Origin: an uncultured Bifidobacterium sp.
Lineage (GTDB): Bacteria > Actinomycetota > Actinomycetes > Actinomycetales > Bifidobacteriaceae
Assembly (NCBI GenBank): GCA_937874315.1
Contig: CALNAE010000117.1
Span: forward strand, 1-42,188
Direction: 5' to 3'
DNA length: 42,188 nucleotides
The stretch's first letter is position 1, and every line of letters begins with the position of its first letter. This document shows positions 33,155 through 41,478 of this stretch, piece after piece. The notes beneath the pieces are model-generated. The model saw only the letters and a program-made list of their open reading frames with translations. It was not told where the DNA came from and ran no database searches. The translations under genes and the position numbers were made by a program.

Positions 33155-35904
33155 GAGCTGGCCTTACCTTCATGGTTGTGTTGGATCGTTGGCTGCGGCT
33201 CGGCGTGCCCCTGCGTCGTCGCCGCGGTGTCGGATTCGTTGGCCGCATCGGATGTGGTTACGGTGTCCTTGGACGGGGTAAGCCCCATCATCGAGACGGC
33301 CAGGCTTGCGTTGTAGCCGGCGGCATGTTTGAATCCGCGCCGCGACCCGTACTCGAAGATCAGATTGCGCACGGCGTCGTCACTGAGCGTTCCCAACCGC
33401 AGTTGTCGTTCGAGACTGTCGCGCATCAGCTCGATTCCCATAAGGAATGCGGTGATCAGCAGCACCCAGATGATCCAGGCCGACAGCGCCACAAGCTTCG
33501 TACCGTTGGTCAGGGAGAAGGTGATGGCCAACGCCGCGGGTATCACGATGCCTGCTATCAGCGCGCTGTGCCTGAGCCGGGGATACAGGTTGGCGAAGGA
33601 CGCGACGCGCTGTTCGATCGAACGGCGATATTCGCCTTTATTCGCCAGCACCTGGAATACCTGGGCTATTTGATATTCGCGGCCGTGTTCCAGGATCGGT
33701 TCGCCGATGATCATATCGCTTTCCCGGATTTCCCGGGCGAACAATCGGTTGAGGGTGATGAGATGCGGTCGTGCCACCAGTCCGAGAACGAAGAAGCCGA
33801 CGGCGAACCCGAGTAGTTTCAGCACGCTTATCAGCCAGTGGTCGTCGTAGAATCCGCCGATCGTCTCGCGTAGCGCGCTGATGGAGTACGTGAAGGGGAA
33901 GAGCGGGTAGAGCACGCGGAAGAAATGCGGCATCATCTCAATGGGGTAGAGCCCGGACGCGCCTGGAATCTGCAGGATTATCAAGGCGACGCACAGTGCC
34001 TTGCCTACGTGTAGGAAGGTGGTTGACAAGGCGTAGGTGATGCTCACATACACCAGCGACGCGATGACGCCGGTCAGGACGAACAGCGGCGCGCTCGCCG
34101 CCTGCACGCCGATGATGAGTTCGCCGATGGTGGTTACGAGCCCTTGGAAGAAGGCGATGATGGCGAGCAGCATCCAACGTCCCCAGTAGCGCTCGCCGAT
34201 GGTGGATCGTTCGATGCCTTCGGTATCGACCTCGAGCTTGAGGATGACCACCAGCACGAAGGCGCCCACCCAGAGGGAAAGGTTCGTGAACAGGGGTGCC
34301 ATGCCCGAGCCGTACGAGCCGACGGGATAGAGCACTTTGGTGCTGAGAACGGTCGGCGACAGCATGAAATCGGCGATCGCCGAGACGTCGAGTTTGCCGT
34401 TTTTGCCGAGGTATTGGCCCAGGGTGTTCGAGCTGCTGAGCGCGGTGAGATCGGTGACCAGCGTGCTCAGTTTCGTCTTGACCTTCGCCAGGCCATTGTC
34501 GGTCGTGGCCAAGGTCGCGTCGGCGGTTTTGGCGGCCTGATCGAGTTGGTTGAGCACGATGGTGGATTGACTGACCAGCGAACCCTGGTTCGCCAGGATG
34601 GCTCCGAGCCCGGCGCTGCCGGCGGAGAGCGTGCTCAACCCGCTGTTGAGCTCGGGCAAGGCGCCCGAAATGATGGTTTCCCTGGCCTTGTCGGTACTCG
34701 CCAGGGTCTGTTGGGTGGCCGTGTTGATGGCGTTCGCCGAATTCGACGCATTCGTGACGGTGTCGCCCGTATCGGTGTTCAGCTGTGTGAGGCCGTCGAT
34801 CGAGGCTTGGATCTTCGTGTTCTGATTCGTGAGCTGTGTGTGGATGCCATTGAGCGCGGCGGCGAGGTTTTCCTTGGTCTGTTGCGGTAGATTCGTGTCG
34901 GCGTTGATCGCCGCGATGGTGTCGTTGAGTTTGTCGATAAACGCCTTGTTGGTGGTATTCACGGTGTTGGCTGCATCCAGGGCCGATTTGATGTTGCCGT
35001 TTGCCTGTGTCAGCTGTGCCGAGATGGCCGATACCGATAGGTTTGCCTGCCCGCTTGCCTGGGAGAGCATCGCCGAGCTCTGGTCGAGCGTGGTCGACGT
35101 GGACTGGATGAATCGGTTGAGACCCGTTTGGGTCTCGGCGATGGCGCTCGAGGCCGTGGTGAGATCGTTCCCGGCTCGGGTGCTGATGGTATTGGCGTCG
35201 GCGATGGACTGTCGGACGCTCTGCGTGTGTTGTGGGGTCTCCTGCAGTTGTTTTCGGGCTGCTGCTATGGTGGCTCGCATCGTGTCGATATTATGCTCCA
35301 CCGTGGTGAGTTCCTTGATGGTGTCGGCGGTCTGCGCGTTGACCTTGTTGTTGAGATCCTCGCCGGTGGCGTTCACCGTTTTGGACACCACTGAGCTGAC
35401 GGTGGAGACGAAGGTGTCGTTGACCTGCCGATTGACGCTGCCGGCACCGGTGTCGGTTATTTTGGCCGCGATGCCGTTCGCCTTCTCATTGACGTAATAC
35501 AGCAGTTGCGGGCGTTGCCGATTGCCCTCGACGACGCCCGCGATACGGGTGCTGAAGTCCTTCGGAATAATGATGGCCGCATAGCTCTCGCCCGATTTGA
35601 CTTGGTCCATGGCGGTGTCGCGGGAGACGAATTCCCATCCCAGCAGGTCATTGGCCTTGAGCTTGGCCACTATTTGATTGCCGAGGTCAAGGGTTCCCAT
35701 GGCGTTCGTGGTCGCGCCCAGATCCTCGTTGACGATGGCCACGCGAATGTTGCGGGTGTTGCCGTAGGGGTCCCAGAAGCCGATGATGTTGAACCAGGAA
35801 TACAGCGGCGGCAGAAAGATCATGCCGATGACGACGATCCAGGCCGCCGAGGCGTGAGCCACGCGCAGGAGATCTCGACGCAGGATGGCGAACGATTGTT
35901 TCAT
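33151..35904 (-). CDS. YhgE/Pip-domain membrane protein (first of pair, with extra C-terminal domain)
   Basis: 917 residues with the same plan as its partner: N-terminal helix, motif YAAIIIPKDFS and LLYYVNEKANGIAAKI, long coiled-coil ectodomain with many Asn, Thr and Gln, then a helix block (about 540-700). It continues with a cytoplasmic segment, two more helices (about 780-830) and a hydrophilic tail of about 85 residues ending in Thr/Asp/Gln-rich sequence; the partner lacks all of this. The shared fold suggests a heteromeric complex with unequal subunits. AAGGAG is 4 bases before ATG 35904. It is the first gene of a three-gene minus-strand cluster with tetR. Confidence 0.85.
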   Translation of the reverse strand: MKQSFAILRRDLLRVAHASAAWIVVIGMIFLPPLYSWFNIIGFWDPYGNTRNIRVAIVNEDLGATTNAMGTLDLGNQIVAKLKANDLLGWEFVSRDTAMDQVKSGESYAAIIIPKDFSTRIAGVVEGNRQRPQLLYYVNEKANGIAAKITDTGAGSVNRQVNDTFVSTVSSVVSKTVNATGEDLNNKVNAQTADTIKELTTVEHNIDTMRATIAAARKQLQETPQHTQSVRQSIADANTISTRAGNDLTTASSAIAETQTGLNRFIQSTSTTLDQSSAMLSQASGQANLSVSAISAQLTQANGNIKSALDAANTVNTTNKAFIDKLNDTIAAINADTNLPQQTKENLAAALNGIHTQLTNQNTKIQASIDGLTQLNTDTGDTVTNASNSANAINTATQQTLASTDKARETIISGALPELNSGLSTLSAGSAGLGAILANQGSLVSQSTIVLNQLDQAAKTADATLATTDNGLAKVKTKLSTLVTDLTALSSSNTLGQYLGKNGKLDVSAIADFMLSPTVLSTKVLYPVGSYGSGMAPLFTNLSLWVGAFVLVVILKLEVDTEGIERSTIGERYWGRWMLLAIIAFFQGLVTTIGELIIGVQAASAPLFVLTGVIASLVYVSITYALSTTFLHVGKALCVALIILQIPGASGLYPIEMMPHFFRVLYPLFPFTYSISALRETIGGFYDDHWLISVLKLLGFAVGFFVLGLVARPHLITLNRLFAREIRESDMIIGEPILEHGREYQIAQVFQVLANKGEYRRSIEQRVASFANLYPRLRHSALIAGIVIPAALAITFSLTNGTKLVALSAWIIWVLLITAFLMGIELMRDSLERQLRLGTLSDDAVRNLIFEYGSRRGFKHAAGYNASLAVSMMGLTPSKDTVTTSDAANESDTAATTQGHAEPQPTIQHNHEGKASS

Positions 35905-35971
35905 GGATCTCCTTGTGGCTGCAGCTCTTGGGCGATGATCGTCGGATCGTGAGGCGCGAAGAGACGGTAGT

Positions 35972-36005
35972 GATACGTATTGCGTAGCGCTACGTTACAC
36001 GTATC
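35972..36005. promoter_or_regulatory. 34-bp palindromic operator, probably for the TetR protein
   Basis: GATACGT (35972-35978) and ACGTATC (35999-36005) share their centre (35988/35989) with an inner perfect palindrome CGTAGCGCTACG (35983-35994). The site is 68 bases upstream of the first yhgE start. TetR-family operators have this kind of nested symmetry. Assignment to the tetR at 30106 is inferred from gene clustering. Confidence 0.65.
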
Positions 36006-36069
36006 GTAATACCATGCCGGGAGTTCGTCGAATCCGGTTTCAGACGTTTGCCTTGGGCGAATTCGCAAA

Positions 36070-36088
36070 TATACCCTATGGGGGTATA
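36070..36088 (+). promoter_or_regulatory. CsoR-like copper operator upstream of the copper ATPase
   Basis: TATACCCTATGGGGGTATA has the arms TATACCC and GGGTATA and matches the GC-centred, AT-flanked sites bound by the copper repressor CsoR. It lies 37 bases before the ATPase start. No csoR gene is in the window. Confidence 0.75.
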
Positions 36089-36125
36089 TCCTAAACGTAA
36101 ATGCAGCAGCAGTAAGGAGCTGACG

Positions 36126-39071
36126 ATGACAACGGTTTTGGTAGTGGTGGGCACGCTTCTTGCGACGGCGCTGTTGATATGGCTGTTTCTGATGCCGAAG
36201 TCCCGGGGAGAGGCGATACGGGCCGATACGCGGCGAGGAATGCAGGAGATTCGCGTCGTGGTCAAGGGCGGCTATTCGCCATCGGCGATAGAGGTCACAG
36301 CGGGCGTCCCGGTCCGGCTGCTATTCGATCGGCGCGAGAGTGGGGAATGTTCGTCGCATGTCGTGTTTCCCGATTTTGGCATCGATAAGACGCTGACGGC
36401 TTTTTCCACCACACCCGTCCAATTCACGCCCGACACGGCCGGAACCTATGAGTTCGCCTGTGGAATGAATATGCTGCACGGATCGCTGGTCGTAACCCCC
36501 GCACAGGGCCAAGGGAGGCAGGCGTCGCCACGGGACCATGCCGAGACCGTCGTTAAGCCGGTGAGGGCGGCGAACGGTTCTGCCCCATCGACCGCGGCCT
36601 CGCCGGGCGGGCGGGGTACGAGCGATGACGGTGGTGCGAATGACGGTGGTGCGAATGACGACGGCGCCCGGGCCGAGCAGGAGCGCTCCGATGCCGTGCG
36701 CCGTTCGCAGATCCGCGACCTGTGGAGGCGGTTGATCGTCGCCGCGGTGCTGACCATCCCGGTGTTCGTCTCCACGATGTTCGGCTTCTACCACATCAAC
36801 CCCTGGATCCAGCTGGCGCTGATCACCCCGGTGATGTTCTACTCCGGATGGCCCATCCATCACACGGGGTGGGCCTCGCTGACCCATCGTGAGCCTGAAA
36901 TGAATGCGTTGGTCGCTCTCGGCACGGCGGCCTCCTATGGGTTCAGCGTCGTGGTCACCGTCGCCCCGGAGGCGTTGCCTGTGGGTGCGCGGGAGCCATA
37001 TTTTGAGGCGGTGGGCACCATCATCGCCCTGATGCTGGTCGGTCAGCTGCTGGAGGCCAAGGCCCGGCTGGGCACCGGCGAGGCCATTCGTTCCTTGATG
37101 GGCCTGCAGCCGAAAACCGCCCGCATCGTCAATCGTGAGGTGCTGCGCGCATCCGGGTCGACGGACGGTGGGGAGGCGGTCACCAGCACGAATACGGTGG
37201 ATGTCCCGGTCGACGACGTTCGCGTCGGCGATATCGTCGTGATCCGTCCCGGCGAGAAATTGCCGGTGGATGGCATCGTGATCGCGGGAGCATCGGCCAT
37301 CGACGAATCGATGGTCACCGGGGAGCCGATCGCGGTGAGCAAACGACCCGGCGATGGGGTGACGGGGGCCACGGTGAACGGATCCGGTGCATTGCGTTTC
37401 CGCGCCACCAAAGTGGGCGCCGACACCATGCTTGCGCAGATCATCGAGCTGGTTCGGCGCGCGCAGGCGTCCAAGGCCCCGATTCAACGCATGGCCGACA
37501 GGATCGCCCGATATTTCGTTCCCGCGGTGATACTGATCGCCTTGTGGACATTTGCCGTCTGGTGGCTGATCGGCACGCAGCCGCGCGGTATCTTCGGCCT
37601 GGTTGCGGCGGTGTCGGTGTTGGTTATCGCCTGCCCCTGCGCGTTGGGCATCGCGACGCCGTTATCGGTTACCATCGCGATGGGCAAGTCCGCGCAAAAT
37701 GGCGTCTTGATTCGTTCCTCGAAGGCGTTGGAGAGCATGCATGCCATCGATACGGTGGTCCTTGACAAAACGGGGACCATCACCGCCGGCAAGCCCAGCG
37801 TGCGGTCCATCGAGATGTCGTCGGTATCCGCGACGGGGAGCGCATTCGATCGCGATGCCGTGCTGGCGCTCGCGGCCGCCGCCGAGCAGCTGTCCGAACA
37901 TCCGTTGGCGCAGGCGGTGGTGACCGCGGCGCGAGCCGAGCATATGGCACTGTCGCAGGCGACGGAGTTCACCTCCGATCCGGGCGGCGGAATCGCGGCG
38001 CGTGTCGATGGGCATGTCGTGCTGGTCGGCAACACGAGATATCTGAGCGATGCCGGGGTCCTGGGCACGGATGGCGCGCAGGAGTCTCTGGCCGCGGCCG
38101 CCGCCGATGGCGCCACCGCGGTGCTTGTCGGCATCGACGGTCGTTTCGTGGCGGTGCTGGCGATAGCCGATGCCATCAAGCCATCTTCGGCCGCCGCCAT
38201 CGCGTCGTTGCACAAGCGCGGCCTGCACGTCGTGATGATCACGGGCGATGCCGAGATCGCCGCCCGCGCGGTGGCCAGAAAGGTCGGCATCTCGCAGGTG
38301 ATCGCCGGGGTCAAACCGAAGGACAAGCGTCAGGAGATCGACCGGTTGCAGGGGCAGGGACATCGTGTGGCCATGGTCGGCGACGGCATCAACGACGCTC
38401 CGGCATTGGCGCAAGCCGATATTGGCGTCGCCATCGGCACGGGTACCGACGTCGCCATCGAGTCGTCGGATGTGACGCTGATCTCCGGAGATCTGACGGG
38501 TCTGGTCACCGCATACGACCTCTCCAAGGCGACCATGCGCAATATCGTACAGAATCTGTGGTTCGCTTTCGGCTACAACGCCATCGGCATTCCCGTTGCC
38601 GCAGGTATTCTGTATCCGTTCATCGGGGTGCTGCTCAATCCGATGATCGCCGGGGCGGCCATGGCCTTCTCCTCGCTATCGGTGGTGGTCAACGCCAACC
38701 GATTGCGCGGCTTTATGCCGGATGGCCGACTTCGTCGGCTGCCGCGGCGGGCGACGGGATCCCGGCCGGCGCTCGGCATTCGATCGGACGTCGCGGCACC
38801 GTCACCTACATCGACGTCACCGGCAACGGTGACGCTTACACCGGCGTCGCCCATACCGGCGGCGTCACCTACAACAAAAGAGGTTGCTATGCATATGTTC
38901 CATCATCATGACCATGCCAGCGATAAGGTCGTCGACCCCGTCTGCGGCATGACAATAGACCCCGCGAACGCCGCCGAGCACCGTGAGTATCAGGGCGCCA
39001 CCTATTATTTCTGCAGCGCGAACTGCGCTCAACGATTCGACGCCGATCCCGCTCGGTACGCGCGGAAGTAA
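36126..39071 (+). CDS. copA: Copper-transporting P1B-ATPase with N-terminal cupredoxin-like and C-terminal YHS domains
   Basis: Exports Cu(I), judged by CPC503-505 (codon 37632) and copper-pump motifs SEHPLAQA, DKTGT (Asp547) and GDGIND (752-757). At 981 residues it is longer than usual. It lacks the N-terminal HMA domain. Instead it has one helix (about 5-23), a cupredoxin-like domain (about 40-120) with candidate ligands in GECSSHVVF and FACGMNMLHG, and a linker with a 15-base duplication at about 36628-36657. After the last helix come a Thr/Pro linker and a YHS domain (VDPVCGMTI, FCSANCAQRF) from about 934. Basic residues after helix 1 suggest an N-out orientation, placing the cupredoxin domain in the cytoplasm. 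AAGGAG is 6 bases before ATG 36126. Confidence 0.9.
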   Translation: MTTVLVVVGTLLATALLIWLFLMPKSRGEAIRADTRRGMQEIRVVVKGGYSPSAIEVTAGVPVRLLFDRRESGECSSHVVFPDFGIDKTLTAFSTTPVQFTPDTAGTYEFACGMNMLHGSLVVTPAQGQGRQASPRDHAETVVKPVRAANGSAPSTAASPGGRGTSDDGGANDGGANDDGARAEQERSDAVRRSQIRDLWRRLIVAAVLTIPVFVSTMFGFYHINPWIQLALITPVMFYSGWPIHHTGWASLTHREPEMNALVALGTAASYGFSVVVTVAPEALPVGAREPYFEAVGTIIALMLVGQLLEAKARLGTGEAIRSLMGLQPKTARIVNREVLRASGSTDGGEAVTSTNTVDVPVDDVRVGDIVVIRPGEKLPVDGIVIAGASAIDESMVTGEPIAVSKRPGDGVTGATVNGSGALRFRATKVGADTMLAQIIELVRRAQASKAPIQRMADRIARYFVPAVILIALWTFAVWWLIGTQPRGIFGLVAAVSVLVIACPCALGIATPLSVTIAMGKSAQNGVLIRSSKALESMHAIDTVVLDKTGTITAGKPSVRSIEMSSVSATGSAFDRDAVLALAAAAEQLSEHPLAQAVVTAARAEHMALSQATEFTSDPGGGIAARVDGHVVLVGNTRYLSDAGVLGTDGAQESLAAAAADGATAVLVGIDGRFVAVLAIADAIKPSSAAAIASLHKRGLHVVMITGDAEIAARAVARKVGISQVIAGVKPKDKRQEIDRLQGQGHRVAMVGDGINDAPALAQADIGVAIGTGTDVAIESSDVTLISGDLTGLVTAYDLSKATMRNIVQNLWFAFGYNAIGIPVAAGILYPFIGVLLNPMIAGAAMAFSSLSVVVNANRLRGFMPDGRLRRLPRRATGSRPALGIRSDVAAPSPTSTSPATVTLTPASPIPAASPTTKEVAMHMFHHHDHASDKVVDPVCGMTIDPANAAEHREYQGATYYFCSANCAQRFDADPARYARK
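38889..39071 (+). CDS. Possible internal translation start giving a free YHS-domain protein
   Basis: Inside copA and in the same frame, AAAGAGG (38877-38883) stands 5 bases before an ATG at 38889. Translation from there would give 60 residues: a His-rich start (MHMFHHHDH) followed by a complete YHS domain with VDPVCGM and two Cys in FCSANC. This may be a stand-alone metal-binding protein in addition to the fused form. It is predicted from sequence only. Confidence 0.35.
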   Translation: MHMFHHHDHASDKVVDPVCGMTIDPANAAEHREYQGATYYFCSANCAQRFDADPARYARK

Positions 39072-39161
39072 TCGCGGCGTCCATCGCATCCGCGCCGCTC
39101 GCGATTCGACTGTGGCGTGATGAATAAGCGGATATTGCCGGACATATGGCACGAATTCCGA

Positions 39162-39167
39162 TATGAT
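39162..39167 (+). promoter_or_regulatory. -10 element of ptsHI
   Basis: TATGAT, with a possible TTGCCG at 39135-39140 that is too far away (21 bases) to be a good -35. It would give a 5' leader of about 190 bases before ptsH. Confidence 0.4.
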
Positions 39168-39256
39168 GGGTAATACATTGCATTGAGCGGGGAGTAAGTG
39201 CCGAGGAAGTCACCCTTGCCCAGTGGGAGTCGAGTCAGAAGGAGGGACGGTTGATT

Positions 39257-39276
39257 CGTCTCGATGGTTCGAGACG
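39257..39276 (+). promoter_or_regulatory. Stem-loop in the ptsHI leader
   Basis: CGTCTCGA and TCGAGACG pair perfectly around TGGT. It lies about 86 bases before ptsH without a T-tract, so it is more likely an RNA structural or protein-binding element than a terminator. It matches no riboswitch or antiterminator class I can name. Confidence 0.5.
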
Positions 39277-39362
39277 GATGGAGGTCGGCACATACTACGC
39301 GGCGGACGTGTCTTGGGCGTGACCCTGAGCGCCGATGCCAGTCGATTTGAGGAGATAACGGT

Positions 39363-39623
39363 ATGTCATTGGAATTCGATTTCACGGTGAAAGATCCTGA
39401 AGGTATGCACGCTCGTCCGGCGAGCCTGCTGGTGAAGAAGGCTCAGGAATATCAATCCGAGGTCAAGCTCGCCGTTGCGGATAAAACCGCCGATGCCAAG
39501 CGTATCTTCGGTGTGATGGGTTTGGGCGTGGCCCAGGGCGACGTCGTGAAGGTCACGGTGGATGGACCCGATGAGGCGGAGGCCCAGAAGGGGCTGCACG
39601 AGTTTCTTGAGGAGAATCTCTGA
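39363..39623 (+). CDS. ptsH: Phosphocarrier protein HPr
   Basis: Small PTS protein of 86 residues that carries phosphate from enzyme I to sugar-specific IIA domains. The active His is in GMHARPAS (His16 by this start). The site that is phosphorylated by HPr kinase in Bacilli (Ser46, in KSIMGVMSL) reads KRIFGVMGL, so that regulation is absent, as expected in actinobacteria. GAGGAG is about 7 bases upstream of ATG 39363. Its stop shares a base with the start of ptsI. Confidence 0.96.
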   Translation: MSLEFDFTVKDPEGMHARPASLLVKKAQEYQSEVKLAVADKTADAKRIFGVMGLGVAQGDVVKVTVDGPDEAEAQKGLHEFLEENL

Positions 39624-41245
39624 TGAAGGCTTTGAAAGGTACTGGAGTTTCGGCGGGCATCGCGATTGGTGCCATCCACGTGGTTGACGCGGTCGATCAT
39701 GAGATCGAGCGCAGAGTGGTCGACGATCCCAAGGCCGAAGTCGAACGGTTCCACAAGGCGCAGCAGACGGCGGTCGAACAGCTTAAGGCGTTGCGCGACA
39801 AAACCGCGAAGGAATTCGGTGAGGGCAAGGCCGAGCTCTTTGACGCGCATCAGCTGATGCTGGAAGATCCCGACTACGTGGACAGTGTGGTCGGTTTGAT
39901 CACATCAAGCCATGTGAATGCCGAATTCGCGGTGAATAGTACGGCGGAGCAGTTCGCCGCGATGTTCGCCGAGATGAGCAGTTCCTACATGCAGGCGCGT
40001 GCCGCGGACGTCAAGGACGTCTCGAAGCGCGTCATCAGCGTGTTGGAAGGCCACGAGACCGCCGACGGCGCTCAGGCGCAGACTCGTCATATCATCTGGG
40101 CGGAGGATCTGTCTCCCAGCGAAACCGTGCAGATGGATCGTTCGTTGGTGCTCGGTTTCGTCACGGCCAAGGGGTCGACGAATTCGCATACCGCGATCCT
40201 CGCCCGTACTATGGGCATTCCCGCCATCATTGGCATCGGCGAAAGCTTCAGTGCGGATGACGATGGGCTCACGGCCGTTATCGACGGTTCGGCGGGAACG
40301 ATCTTCATCGATCCGGATGAGAAGACCCTCAAGGAATATCAGGACCGTAAGGCGGACTACGAGCATCGCATGAGTTTGCTGCAGCAGCTGAAAGGCAAGC
40401 CCACGGTGACGAAGAGCGGGCAGACGGTGCGTCTGTACGCGAATATCGGGCGTCCCTCGGATGTGACGAGCGTGTTGGCCAACGATGCGGAAGGTGTGGG
40501 GCTGTTCCGCAGCGAATTCCTCTATCTGGAGAGCGAGGATTTCCCCACCGAGGAATTCCAGTTCAATGCCTATCGTGAGGTCGCCCAGCGCATGGGGGAC
40601 CGTTTGGTCGTCATTCGCACGCTTGATATCGGTGCCGACAAGCAGGTCGGGTACTTCGGTTTGGAGCATGAGGCCAATCCGGCACTGGGGTATCGTGCCA
40701 TTCGCATCTGCCTGACCAAGCCCGAGATCTTCAAGGTTCAGTTGCGTGCCCTGCTCCGTGCCTCCGCATTCGGCAACATCGCGATCATGCTGCCCATGAT
40801 TACTTCGGTGGCGGAAGTGCATGACGCCAAGATGATCATCGAAGAGGTGAAGGACGAGTTGCGAGCCGAGAAGGTGGCCTTCAATGAGAATGTTCAGGTC
40901 GGCATCATGATCGAGACCCCCGCCTCGGTGATCATGGCGGATGAGCTTGCCGCTGAAGTGGACTTCTTCTCCATCGGAACCAATGATCTGACGCAGTACA
41001 CGCTGGCATGCGATCGGCAGAACTCGAATCTTGGACGCTTTGCCGATCCGCATTCTCCCGCGGTGCTGCGCATGATCCGCATGGCTACCGAGGCCGCCCA
41101 TCGGCATGATATCTGGTGTGGTATCTGCGGAGAGTTGGGGGCTGATCTGAGCCTTACGGATGAGTTCCTCGACATCGGGCTCGACGAGCTCTCCGTGTCC
41201 CCGGCCAGCATCCTGCCGCTGCGCGAGGCCATTCGAAAGCACTAG
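39623..41245 (+). CDS. ptsI: Phosphoenolpyruvate-protein phosphotransferase (PTS enzyme I)
   Basis: Takes phosphate from PEP and passes it to HPr. The 540-residue product has the phosphorylated His189 in GSTNSHTAILARTMGIPA, the same residue number as in E. coli. The PEP/Mg-binding signature DFFSIGTNDLTQYTLACDR and the active-site Cys motif WCGICGELGAD lie in the C-terminal TIM barrel. It starts within the ptsH stop (TGATG), so the two are translationally coupled, and it is closed by a strong terminator. The sugar-specific PTS components are not in the window. Confidence 0.97.
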   Translation: MKALKGTGVSAGIAIGAIHVVDAVDHEIERRVVDDPKAEVERFHKAQQTAVEQLKALRDKTAKEFGEGKAELFDAHQLMLEDPDYVDSVVGLITSSHVNAEFAVNSTAEQFAAMFAEMSSSYMQARAADVKDVSKRVISVLEGHETADGAQAQTRHIIWAEDLSPSETVQMDRSLVLGFVTAKGSTNSHTAILARTMGIPAIIGIGESFSADDDGLTAVIDGSAGTIFIDPDEKTLKEYQDRKADYEHRMSLLQQLKGKPTVTKSGQTVRLYANIGRPSDVTSVLANDAEGVGLFRSEFLYLESEDFPTEEFQFNAYREVAQRMGDRLVVIRTLDIGADKQVGYFGLEHEANPALGYRAIRICLTKPEIFKVQLRALLRASAFGNIAIMLPMITSVAEVHDAKMIIEEVKDELRAEKVAFNENVQVGIMIETPASVIMADELAAEVDFFSIGTNDLTQYTLACDRQNSNLGRFADPHSPAVLRMIRMATEAAHRHDIWCGICGELGADLSLTDEFLDIGLDELSVSPASILPLREAIRKH

Positions 41246-41252
41246 GCGCTTG

Positions 41253-41290
41253 AATCGGCCAACACGGCGTTAACGTGTTGGCCGATTTTT
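41253..41290 (+). terminator. Rho-independent terminator of ptsHI
   Basis: AATCGGCCAACACG (41253-41266) and its perfect complement (41274-41287) form a 14-bp stem with a 7-base loop, followed by a T-run ending at 41290. It begins 8 bases after the ptsI stop. Confidence 0.92.
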
Positions 41291-41336
41291 CGCATGGACC
41301 GCATGCGGACTCCCGTAGTTTCGGATGCGTTGCGGT

Positions 41337-41377
41337 CCCGATGACCCGGGTGCGGTCTTCGCGCCGGGGTCATCGGG
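41337..41377. repeat. Inverted repeat downstream of ptsI
   Basis: CCCGATGACCC (41337-41347) pairs perfectly with GGGTCATCGGG (41367-41377) around 19 bases. There is no T-tract; it may be a second transcription-end or RNA-stability element. Confidence 0.5.
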
Positions 41378-41421
41378 CGTCTCCGGCGCGGATGTCGTCC
41401 GGCGTTGTGCCAACCGATGGT

Positions 41422-41454
41422 CGACGTGTTGAGAGGGGGCGACGTGTTGAGAGG
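41422..41454 (+). repeat. 15-bp direct repeat upstream of the HAD phosphatase
   Basis: CGACGTGTTGAGAGG occurs at 41422-41436 and again at 41440-41454, an offset of 18 bp with no mismatch. It ends 24 bases before the gene start, so it lies in the promoter or leader and could be a tandem binding site. Confidence 0.75.
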
Positions 41455-41478
41455 AACAACGAAAAGGAGTGACATGAG

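Noticed and set aside
30905..35904. Prophage remnant, because YhgE/Pip proteins include a phage receptor
   Set aside because: No integrase, structural or lysis genes nearby; Pip proteins are host membrane proteins.
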